From positions 1 to 9,481 of the forward strand of contig CAZGVW010000068.1 in NCBI GenBank assembly GCA_964529265.1: a DNA stretch of 9,481 nt. The letters are read 5' to 3'. Under the pieces are notes generated by a model. The model was not told the DNA's origin. It saw only the letters and a program-made list of their open reading frames with translations, and made no database searches. The stretch comes from CAZGVW01 sp964529265. GTDB taxonomy: Bacteria; Planctomycetota; Phycisphaerae; Phycisphaerales; UBA1924. A program made the translations under genes and the position numbers. This document shows positions 1-5,048 of the stretch, one piece after another (the stretch's first letter is position 1; every line of letters begins with the position of its first letter).

Positions 1-245
1 GCACTCCACAACGCCCATGCGCCCAGCAGGACGAACCACAGCAGGCTCCACGCCGGCATCGACAGCCCGACAAACACCCAGTCCACATCGGCGCACTCGC
101 CCGAGCCGGTCATCACCCGCCGCACCACGCTGCTCACCGGCATCACATCGAGCATGTAGTCCAGCCCGGGCCCACAGGCCGGAACCTGGTCTGGCGGGAG
201 GTGTTGCAAACGCACGTGGTTGCCCGCCACCCCGGCGCAGCCGGC
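1..245 (-). pseudogene. DsbB-type disulfide bond formation protein, C-terminal fragment
   Basis: DsbB is an inner-membrane quinone reductase that re-oxidises periplasmic DsbA. Reading leftwards from about position 233, one frame gives LQHLPPDQVPACGPGLDYM, then SGECADVDW, then the hydrophobic stretch MPAWSLLWFVLLGAWALW. This matches the second periplasmic loop and fourth membrane helix of DsbB. The two cysteines (in PACGPG and GECAD) correspond to the Cys104/Cys130 pair of E. coli DsbB. The first half, with the CxxC motif of the first loop and the first membrane helices, is missing: upstream of about 245 the DNA encodes a MATE transporter in another frame. The gene runs off the left edge, so its stop is not visible. 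The loop resembles proteobacterial DsbB more than anything I expect in a planctomycete (inference). Family assignment is confident; whether the fragment is a deletion remnant or an assembly artefact is open. Confidence 0.8.
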
Positions 246-607
246 CGCATGAACACCGCCATCGGAATGAGCGCCGCCCACGCCATCACCCCCAGCCAGA
301 TGCCGTTCCACGGAAAGGCCGGCGCCTTCCGGGCCGTGCCCGCCCCCAGGTGCTGGCTCACGTACGTGTTGATGACCCCGAACACCCCCATCATGATCGC
401 CAGCGGCACGAAGACGATCACGCCGCCGTTCCCCTGCGCCGCCAGCGCCCCGTCCCCCAGGCGCGAGACCATCACGCCGTCCACGAACTGCGCGACGGTG
501 TACGACATCATCGTCGCGACCACCGGGGCCGCGACGACGAGCATCTCTCGCACCGGCCCGCGCGCGATCGCGCGGTCGGCTTCAGTCTGAACTGCTGTGG
601 CGCTCAT
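143..607 (-). CDS. MATE-family efflux transporter, N-terminal fragment (truncated)
   Basis: MATE proteins are 12-helix antiporters of about 450 residues that export drugs or metabolites using Na+ or H+ gradients. The open frame is only 154 codons. Residues 1-125 look like a MATE N terminus: a short cytosolic lead, helix 1 (about 21-48, with PVVATMMSYTVAQFVDGVMVSRLG), the loop GALAAQGNGG, helix 2 (about 63-85, ending in YVSQHLGAG) and helix 3 (about 104-120). After residue 125 the sequence turns into Cys/Arg/Thr-rich nonsense up to a stop at 143, because the DNA there encodes DsbB in a different frame. The start ATG (605-607) has no obvious Shine-Dalgarno; a TACACT -10-like element lies at 643-648 on the same strand. 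As it stands the product could not be a working transporter. Confidence 0.8.
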   Translation of the reverse strand: MSATAVQTEADRAIARGPVREMLVVAAPVVATMMSYTVAQFVDGVMVSRLGDGALAAQGNGGVIVFVPLAIMMGVFGVINTYVSQHLGAGTARKAPAFPWNGIWLGVMAWAALIPMAVFMRPAAPGWRATTCVCNTSRQTRFRPVGPGWTTCSM

Positions 608-882
608 TGGCGGGGGCTTCAGGGCACGGGCGAAAGCCCGCCAGTGTAGGTGAGCCCCCGCACGAACGCCTCTATACCGGCGTCGCGCCCCCGCGCGGCG
701 CCCAAGCCTTCGGGGCGCCTCGCGTTCCCCACGTTCGCAAGCCGCGGCGCCGTAGCCGATGCTCTGCGCTCGCTCGCCCCATCCGCCGCGGATCCCTCAC
801 GCCTGCATCCACTCCCCTCAGTGAGTATTCTGGCGCCGCCACAGGAATGAGAGACCCTTCCGGGACCAGGGAGTCAGGCGAC
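608..882. other. Divergent intergenic region between the MATE fragment and the SUMF1-like gene
   Basis: No convincing gene is seen in either direction; the open frames here are Arg/Pro/Ala-rich and lack recognisable motifs. For the leftward gene there is TACACT at 643-648 (- strand), followed by a small hairpin (GGGC/GCCC around 626-640) in the leader. For the rightward gene there is TATTCT at 826-831 and a Shine-Dalgarno-like AGGGAG at 868-873, nine bases before ATG 883. Neither -10 element has a clear -35 partner, so the promoters are only candidates. Confidence 0.4.
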
Positions 883-1082
883 ATGCGGAACGAAGCCTCG
901 GGATGGGAACGCGGGATCGGTGTGCGCGCAGCGGGCATGATCCGACGGGCTTTGGCAGTCATCGGCGGCGTAGCGATCGCCGCCGGGCTCGCGGTGCCCG
1001 CAGCGGCTTCCCCTCCTCCCTATTGCCTATGGCCTGTTCCCTATTGCCTGCCCTCACCATTGCCCATTCCCCATTGCCCCCT
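883..1082 (+). other. Signal peptide of the SUMF1-like protein, out of frame with its mature domain
   Basis: ATG 883 follows AGGGAG (868-873) at a nine-base spacing; a second in-frame ATG is at 937. The frame encodes a positively charged lead, then the hydrophobic core RRALAVIGGVAIAAGLAVPA and an AAAS cleavage-like site, a good Sec signal peptide. Straight afterwards the frame enters the heptanucleotide repeat (about 1018-1080). The mature domain downstream is in the next frame back: the signal is in the frame of position 937 and the mature domain in that of 1083. The signal peptide and the secreted domain therefore clearly belong together but are not joined in this sequence. Read accuracy across the repeat decides whether this is real. 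Confidence 0.65.
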
Positions 1083-2069
1083 GACTACGACTTCCAGTGG
1101 GCCGTCATCGGCGACCCAGGCAACACGCCGTACATGGGGGAGCATGGCGAACAGGGCAAGAACGTGCGCGGCAGAGGCCGCGTGGACTACACCTACCGGA
1201 TCAGCCGTTTGGAACTCACCAGCGCCCAGTGGCTGCCCTTCATCAACACGTTCGCCAAGCAATCGGATAGCCCGTTCTCGTTTGGCCGCCCGTCGCACTC
1301 TGGTCTGGAGGCGTTGTCGGGGCCTCCCGGCCACTATCGGCTCGATCCGGACATCCCGAACGCCGCCATGGTCCCGGTGTTTGGGATCAGCTGGTTCGAA
1401 GCGGCCATGTACACCAACTGGCTGAGCAACGGCAAGCCGTCGGATATCGACGACATCATGGACGGCGCGTACGACATTCTGGATGACGAAGGCGAACTGA
1501 ATCCGGAGGCCACGCGCTCGCCCGACGCCGCATTTTTCTTGCCGACCAAGGATGAATGGGTCAAAGCGGCGCACTGGGATCCCAACAAGTTCGGTCCGGG
1601 CGAAGGCGGCTGGTGGCGGTTTTCGCACACGTCTGATGAGCCTCCCGTTCCCGGGGTTCCCGGTGTCGGGCAGACGAGCGGCGGAGATTTCCTTCCCAGT
1701 CTGGATGAGCGATTGATCCCGCTGGCTTCATACCCCGAAGTCATGTCCCCGTGGGGCCTTTGGGACACCAGCGGCGGCGCGAGTGAGTACACCGAGGAAC
1801 TCTCGTCGTCTCTTCGCCGCGATCACGACGGCTCGCGCGCCGGCATCGACTCGTCCCTCATGTTCGATCACATCGGATACATCTTCGACACCGGTCAAAC
1901 TTTCGGCGCCGGAGGCATCCGTATCGCCTCACGCGTTCCCTCCCCCGGATCGAGTGTTGCGGCCCTGACAATCGCCGCGTTTTGCTCGGCAAGGAGATCA
2001 CGCAAGACCCGGCAGGACGCGCCGACTCACGCCGCAGCGCCCGCCGCGGCGGACGTCGCCCGCGCCTGA
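903..2069 (+). CDS. Secreted SUMF1/formylglycine-generating-enzyme-like protein with PEP-CTERM-like anchor (5' frame break)
   Basis: From about 1083 the frame encodes an FGE-sulfatase (SUMF1) fold: DYDFQWAVIGDPGN, VDYTYRISRLELTSAQW, VPVFGISWFEAAMYTNWLS, FFLPTKDEWVKAAHWDPNKFG, WDTSGGASEYTEE and finally GGIRIASRVPSPG. These are the usual SUMF1 landmarks in order (start of domain, P-x-x-x-x-SW-x-x-A-x-x-x-x-W, LPT-x-x-EW-x-x-A, W-D-x-SGG-x-x-EYTE). The end has a PEP-CTERM-like sorting signal: VPSPG (1935-1949), a hydrophobic stretch, then ARRSRK. I see no cysteine near the C-terminal end of the domain where true formylglycine-generating enzymes have the catalytic pair, so an enzymatic role is doubtful; many planctomycete PEP-CTERM proteins carry this fold without a known activity. 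The frame is open back to ATG 903, but residues before about 1083 are the out-of-frame signal peptide and repeat. The last 20 or so residues overlap the convergent gene by 43 bases. Confidence 0.75.
   Translation: MGTRDRCARSGHDPTGFGSHRRRSDRRRARGARSGFPSSLLPMACSLLPALTIAHSPLPPDYDFQWAVIGDPGNTPYMGEHGEQGKNVRGRGRVDYTYRISRLELTSAQWLPFINTFAKQSDSPFSFGRPSHSGLEALSGPPGHYRLDPDIPNAAMVPVFGISWFEAAMYTNWLSNGKPSDIDDIMDGAYDILDDEGELNPEATRSPDAAFFLPTKDEWVKAAHWDPNKFGPGEGGWWRFSHTSDEPPVPGVPGVGQTSGGDFLPSLDERLIPLASYPEVMSPWGLWDTSGGASEYTEELSSSLRRDHDGSRAGIDSSLMFDHIGYIFDTGQTFGAGGIRIASRVPSPGSSVAALTIAAFCSARRSRKTRQDAPTHAAAPAAADVARA
1018..1080. repeat. Degenerate heptanucleotide tandem repeat, (G/C)CC(T/C)ATT
   Basis: Clear units are CCCTATT (1018-1024), GCCTATG, GCCTGTT, CCCTATT (1039-1045), GCCTGCC, a nine-base variant CTCACCATT (1053-1061), GCCCATT (1062-1068), CCCCATT (1069-1075) and a partial GCCCC. 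The repeat sits exactly between the signal peptide and the SUMF1 domain and is open in the frames that matter, giving PYC/LPI-type low-complexity peptides. It resembles the short heptanucleotide repeats known from cyanobacterial genomes; whether it is a dispersed family in this genome cannot be told from one locus. Confidence 0.75.
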
Positions 2070-2278
2070 CGCACCATCGCCAGCGCCTCGTCCGCCAGCA
2101 CGCGCATCGCCTTCAGCACCTCGGGAGAGATGTTCAGCCGCTCCGCCTGGCGGCGCAGTTCCTCCGCCTCCCACACCACGATCGACGACCACGCGTCGTT
2201 CGTCTTGAGCCTGCGGCAATCCTCGCGCAGCACCGCGATCAGCGTCTCGGCGTAGTCGGGGTCGCTTTGCCTGGGCAT
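2027..2278 (-). CDS. Small helical protein of unknown function (83 aa)
   Basis: I do not recognise a family. Starting at ATG 2278 the product begins MPRQSDPDYAETLIAVLRED and is mostly predicted helix, with amphipathic stretches such as WEAEELRRQAERLNISPEVLKAMRV, and an Ala-rich tail. There is no signal peptide, membrane segment or metal-binding motif. The start is well supported: AAGGAAGGAG lies eight bases upstream, whereas the frame's longer version (to 2392) would add a Cys/Arg-rich lead without a ribosome site. The gene is convergent with the SUMF1-like gene and overlaps its last 43 bases, and it is divergent from scpB. The length and charge pattern would suit a small DNA-binding or adaptor protein, but that is a guess. 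Confidence 0.65.
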   Translation of the reverse strand: MPRQSDPDYAETLIAVLREDCRRLKTNDAWSSIVVWEAEELRRQAERLNISPEVLKAMRVLADEALAMVRQARATSAAAGAAA

Positions 2279-2286
2279 GGCCAGAA

Positions 2287-2296
2287 CTCCTTCCTT
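2287..2296 (-). promoter_or_regulatory. Shine-Dalgarno AAGGAAGGAG fixing the start at 2278
   Basis: On the - strand AAGGAAGGAG ends eight bases before ATG 2278. It is one of the best ribosome binding sites in the window and picks the 83-residue start over the upstream ATG at 2392. Confidence 0.7.
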
Positions 2297-2436
2297 GTCG
2301 CCTTCGATGCAGCAGAGCCCCTGCGCGGTGCGTGCCGGGAAGACCCACGATCGTGCGCAGCGTGATTCCGGGACCATGTCGTCTGCTTTCATCGGCCGCG
2401 TTGCCCGCCGACATCAGCCGTCGTTCCGCCGGTCGC

Positions 2437-2442
2437 TAGCAT
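2437..2442 (+). promoter_or_regulatory. Candidate -10 element TAGCAT for scpB, leaderless spacing
   Basis: TAGCAT is followed by seven bases and then ATG 2450. Transcription from this -10 would start at or next to the start codon, giving a leaderless mRNA. No clear -35 hexamer is seen. The flavoprotein gene has the same arrangement. Confidence 0.4.
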
Positions 2443-2449
2443 GAAGCCC

Positions 2450-3217
2450 ATGCCAAGGTCCGAATCCGTTTCCCGCCGCCGAAAGCCCGCCGAAGTGCCC
2501 GCGCCCCCCCCGGAATCCGCGGCCCCGGCCCCTGCCCCGGCCCCGGACCCCGCGGCACAGGAAGCCGCCGAGGCCCCCGCCGCGGAGGTGGAAACCTCAC
2601 CCGATGAGGGGCGGGGCGAACGCTCCGGGGGCGGGGGCAGTGGCGCGGCCGGTGGAGCGCCGGTGGTGTCGCCGGAGCGGCTCGATGGCGCGGTGGAGGC
2701 GATCCTGTTCAGCCTCGATCGGCCCATCACCTCCGGGCGTCTGGCCGAGGCCCTGCGCCTGGGCGCGACCGAGGGCGTGAGCGCCGCCGCGGCGATCGAC
2801 GCCGCGATTGCGCGATTGAACAAGGAATACGAACGCTCCGGGCGCGCGTTCCGCATCGAGCGCGTCGCGGGTGGGCACCGCGTGATGACGGTTCCGCAGT
2901 TCGCGGACGCGGTCGCGGCTTTTCACGCGGATCGCGCCGGCGGACGGCTCAGCCGGGCCGCGGTCGAGACGCTCGCCATCATCGCCTACCGCCAGCCGGT
3001 GACGCGGGCGGAACTGGAGGCGATCCGCGGCGTGGCGTGCGGCGAAGTGCTGCGCTCGCTGCTCGAGCGCCGGCTCATCGCGATCACGGGCCGCGCGGAT
3101 GAAGTCGGCCGCCCCATGCTCTATGGCACGACGAAGCGCTTCCTCGAAGTCTTCGGCCTCGCCAGCATCAAGGACCTGCCGCCCGCGGGCGAACTGAACC
3201 CGACGACGGAGGCGTGA
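2450..3217 (+). CDS. scpB: Segregation and condensation protein B
   Basis: ScpB binds the kleisin ScpA and, with SMC, forms the bacterial condensin that compacts and separates chromosomes. The conserved part starts at about residue 78 (ERLDGAVEAILFSLDRPIT), the first winged-helix domain, and continues through NKEYERSGRAFRIERVAGG to the second winged helix with the family signature LSRAAVETLAIIAYRQPVTR, then EAIRGV, LLERRLI and GRPMLYGTTKRFLEVFGL. Total length is 255 residues, somewhat above the usual 180-220 because of a roughly 75-residue Pro/Ala/Glu/Gly-rich N-terminal extension. ATG 2441 is an in-frame alternative three codons earlier; 2450 is preferred because 2441 would lie inside the candidate -10 element. 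scpA, often just upstream, is not adjacent. The gene ends 14 bases from the convergent anti-sigma gene. Confidence 0.9.
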   Translation: MPRSESVSRRRKPAEVPAPPPESAAPAPAPAPDPAAQEAAEAPAAEVETSPDEGRGERSGGGGSGAAGGAPVVSPERLDGAVEAILFSLDRPITSGRLAEALRLGATEGVSAAAAIDAAIARLNKEYERSGRAFRIERVAGGHRVMTVPQFADAVAAFHADRAGGRLSRAAVETLAIIAYRQPVTRAELEAIRGVACGEVLRSLLERRLIAITGRADEVGRPMLYGTTKRFLEVFGLASIKDLPPAGELNPTTEA

Positions 3218-3231
3218 GTCGCGCTTGCGCG

Positions 3232-4038
3232 TCAGTCCTGCGGCGCGCCGAGATCCGGCGGCGCCTCGTGGAAATAGGCGAGCGAATCGGCCGCATCCTT
3301 CGGCGCGAGTTCATACAGCACGAGATCGCCGAGTTCGCGGCGGCGCAGGCGCAGGTTCGCGCTCTCCGGCGCGGGCGGCATCGCCTTATCGTTCTCCAGG
3401 CGATCGACGAGCACGAGCGTCTTCTCGCCCTCCGCATCGACCAGCACGATGGACGTGTTCGTGCTGATGGCCTGCGTGTACGACCAGCCGATCGCCGCGA
3501 AACCCGCGGGCGCGGGGCCGAAGATGATCGCCTCGCCGAATCGGCGCGTGGTGTAGCCGGCGAACTCCTCGTTCGTCGTGCACACTTCCTCGGGCTTGAA
3601 GCCGCTCTTGATCGCGTGCCGGTCGTAGAGGCGGTCGAGATCGGCCGCGCTGCGCACGATGATGGGCGGCCCTTGCGTCGCGGTTCCGCCGCCGCCTCCG
3701 CCCGTCCCCCACGTGCTCCACCCGATGTACGCCGCGAGGGCGAGCACCGCCGCGGCGGCCAGCCCGCCGGCCCAGCGCAGCGCGCTGCGCCGCCCGCCCC
3801 GGGCGCCGGCCGCGCCCTCGCGCGCTGCGCACGCCTGCTCGAACGACCCCGCCCAGTATCCCGGCGGCGTGTGCGTCCGACGGATCGAATCGTTGATGCG
3901 CCGCTGCAACGCGACCTCCGCGCGCAGCGACCCTTCGCGCTCCATGCGCTGCTCGAACGCCGGCCGCTCGCCGGCGGACATCTCGCCCGCCAGGTACCGG
4001 TCGATCAGCGCCTCGAACTGTTCCTCCCGTTCACTCAT
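3232..4038 (-). CDS. Membrane-anchored anti-sigma factor
   Basis: The gene lies directly downstream of an ECF sigma gene and overlaps it by eight bases (ATGAGTGA), a layout that implies translational coupling. The 268-residue product starts MSEREEQFEALIDRYLAGEM, an acidic helical region typical of the cytoplasmic sigma-binding end of planctomycete anti-sigma factors. The zinc-binding HxxxCxxC motif of classic ZAS-type factors is absent. A single membrane segment spans about 87-108 (ALRWAGGLAAAAVLALAAYIGW), followed by a Gly-rich linker (111-118) and a roughly 145-residue outer domain with TATQGPPIIVRSAADLDRLY and FGEAIIFGPAPAGFAAIGWS, which I cannot place in a family. The N-terminal start 21 codons further up (4101) would lie inside the sigma gene and is less likely. 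It presumably holds the sigma factor at the membrane until a cell-envelope signal is sensed (inference). Confidence 0.8.
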   Translation of the reverse strand: MSEREEQFEALIDRYLAGEMSAGERPAFEQRMEREGSLRAEVALQRRINDSIRRTHTPPGYWAGSFEQACAAREGAAGARGGRRSALRWAGGLAAAAVLALAAYIGWSTWGTGGGGGGTATQGPPIIVRSAADLDRLYDRHAIKSGFKPEEVCTTNEEFAGYTTRRFGEAIIFGPAPAGFAAIGWSYTQAISTNTSIVLVDAEGEKTLVLVDRLENDKAMPPAPESANLRLRRRELGDLVLYELAPKDAADSLAYFHEAPPDLGAPQD

Positions 4039-4696
4039 GTCCACTGCTTTCCGAACGCCGTCCGTGTTTCCCCACGGTGTGCGGCCCGGCGCCTCCGCCA
4101 TGCGTCGTCGAGAGGCGCTCGGCCAGCGCCTTCCTCGCCCGATGCACGTGGCTCATCGCCGTGCCCTCCGGTATCTCGAGTGTCTGGGCAATCTCCTTAT
4201 AAGGCATGTCCTGCACGACCCGCAGGAGAAGACACGTCCGGGCGGTCTCCTCAATGAACTCCAGGGCCGCCAGGACCTCATCGTCGAACATCTCGTCGGC
4301 GTTCTCGCCCTGGGGACCGCCATCCATCCTGATCGGCTCGCCGGTGGCCGATCTCGCCACGCCACGGCCCATGCTCTCATCCAGCGAGGCGGGGTCGGCG
4401 GCGCTGGTCTTCCGTCGGCCGACGCGTCTTCGCTCGTTGCTCGCCACGTGCTTGACGATCCGCGCCATCCATGCCTTGAAGTTCGTTCCCGGCTGGAAAT
4501 CGGCCCGCTTGGTCCAGCCGATCAGCGCCGCCTCCTGCAAAACGTCCTCAGCCCGATCCCGGTCGCGAGCCGCCCCGGCTGCGACGCACCACAACGCCCT
4601 CCAGGATTCCTGGAGATGCTTCGTGAAGCCCGCGGCCGTGAGAGCGCCGCCGGCCTCCCCCACCGACTGCTCAGAGTCGCCCTTCCGATGGTGCAA
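4031..4696 (-). CDS. ECF-type RNA polymerase sigma factor
   Basis: ECF sigma factors direct RNA polymerase to a small regulon and are usually held by a membrane anti-sigma factor. Region 2 is clear: FTKHLQESWRALW, DRDRAEDVLQEAAL and GTNFKAWMARIVKHVASNERRR, followed by a linker. Region 4 has LAALEFIEETARTCLLLRVV, DMPYKEIAQTLEIPEGTAMS and HVHRARKALAERL, the helix-turn-helix. The end is certain (stop 4031-4033). The start is not: the frame is open to ATG 4912, but codons between about 4870 and 4735 have mixed third bases, unlike the strongly GC-ending codons after about 4730, and an inverted repeat lies there. TTG 4696 has GAGGA seven bases upstream; GTG 4702 and TTG 4714 are alternatives, and ATG 4870 or 4876 is what a gene finder may choose. 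The anti-sigma gene follows in the same operon. Confidence 0.85.
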   Translation of the reverse strand: MHHRKGDSEQSVGEAGGALTAAGFTKHLQESWRALWCVAAGAARDRDRAEDVLQEAALIGWTKRADFQPGTNFKAWMARIVKHVASNERRRVGRRKTSAADPASLDESMGRGVARSATGEPIRMDGGPQGENADEMFDDEVLAALEFIEETARTCLLLRVVQDMPYKEIAQTLEIPEGTAMSHVHRARKALAERLSTTHGGGAGPHTVGKHGRRSESSGHE

Positions 4697-4939
4697 ATCC
4701 ACGTCCTCGCCCAAGATGTCGCTCGGCCCGCGTCCGCTTGCAGGCAATCGGATTCCGCCTGAATCGGGGGTCGGAATCCGCAAGACCAGGGCCCCCAGAC
4801 TACATGAGTTCGCAGGGACATCTCCCAGCCTTGCCTGGCATTGCTCCCGTGGAGGAGCGGGTGAAGGCATCCCCATGCCTATCGGACGTCCGCCGCGAGG
4901 CCTCCCCCCCACGGGCTAAGCGACCGGCCGTCAGGTGGC
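4697..4939. other. Leader/intergenic region upstream of the sigma gene
   Basis: This stretch separates the leftward sigma gene from the rightward flavoprotein. It holds the inverted repeat at 4749-4780, a -10-like TAGTCT on the - strand at 4797-4802 (about 17 bases upstream of the repeat) and small hairpins such as GGCAT-CCCC-ATGCC (4866-4879). No gene on the + strand is convincing, although a strong + strand terminator follows. Confidence 0.45.
4749..4780. promoter_or_regulatory. Inverted repeat CGGATTCCG-N14-CGGAATCCG upstream of the sigma gene (candidate operator)
   Basis: Left arm CGGATTCCG (4749-4757) and right arm CGGAATCCG (4772-4780) are perfect 9-base inverted repeats. Each arm is itself a near-palindrome (CGGA-N-TCCG), and the arm centres are 23 bases apart, about two helical turns, so both face the same side of the DNA. 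The repeat lies just downstream of the -10-like TAGTCT (4797-4802, - strand), which is operator geometry. The GGAAT core also resembles ECF -35 elements, so it could instead be an autoregulated promoter. No matching site is seen elsewhere in the window. Confidence 0.45.
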
Positions 4940-4971
4940 GCCCTCGCGGCTTCGGCCGCGGGGGCTTTTTT
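4940..4971 (+). terminator. Intrinsic terminator with UUCG tetraloop
   Basis: An 11-bp stem pairs 4940-4950 with 4955-4965 (one G-U pair) and closes on a C(UUCG)G tetraloop; six T follow at 4966-4971. It works only in the + direction, since no T run follows on the - strand. No recognisable + strand gene ends upstream of it; the nearest is scpB at 3217. It may end antisense transcription from the sigma operon or an unseen small RNA, and it insulates the flavoprotein gene. Confidence 0.9.
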
Positions 4972-5035
4972 GTTGGGTTCGGTAGCGGTTTTCGCGCTGG
5001 TTTTCGTGTTTTGGCGCGGCTCGGCGCGGGCCCCG

Positions 5036-5041
5036 TACACT
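5036..5041 (+). promoter_or_regulatory. Candidate -10 element TACACT for the flavoprotein gene, leaderless spacing
   Basis: TACACT is followed by seven bases and GTG 5049, so transcription would begin at or beside the start codon. A possible -35, TTGGCG at 5011-5016, is 19 bases upstream, slightly long. No Shine-Dalgarno sequence precedes the GTG, which fits a leaderless message. Confidence 0.5.
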
Positions 5042-5048
5042 CCCGCCC

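Noticed and set aside
1018..1080. CRISPR-like array
   Set aside because: The units are contiguous degenerate 7-mers without spacers, so this is a simple tandem repeat.
2279..2392. Longer start (ATG 2392) for the small - strand gene
   Set aside because: The extra residues are Cys/Arg-rich and lack a ribosome site, while ATG 2278 has AAGGAAGGAG at the right spacing.
3215..3234. Near-palindrome between the scpB and anti-sigma stops as a bidirectional terminator
   Set aside because: The dyad is broken at several positions and has no T run on either strand.
3214..4762. Long + strand open frames opposite the sigma/anti-sigma operon
   Set aside because: They are Arg/Pro/Ala-rich with no motifs and lie opposite two genes with clear domains; GC-rich DNA keeps such frames open by chance.
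4697..4912. Sigma factor start at ATG 4912, 4876 or 4870
   Set aside because: Third codon positions are mixed, there is no sigma homology before about residue 93, and a phased inverted repeat lies there. Not excluded, only less likely.
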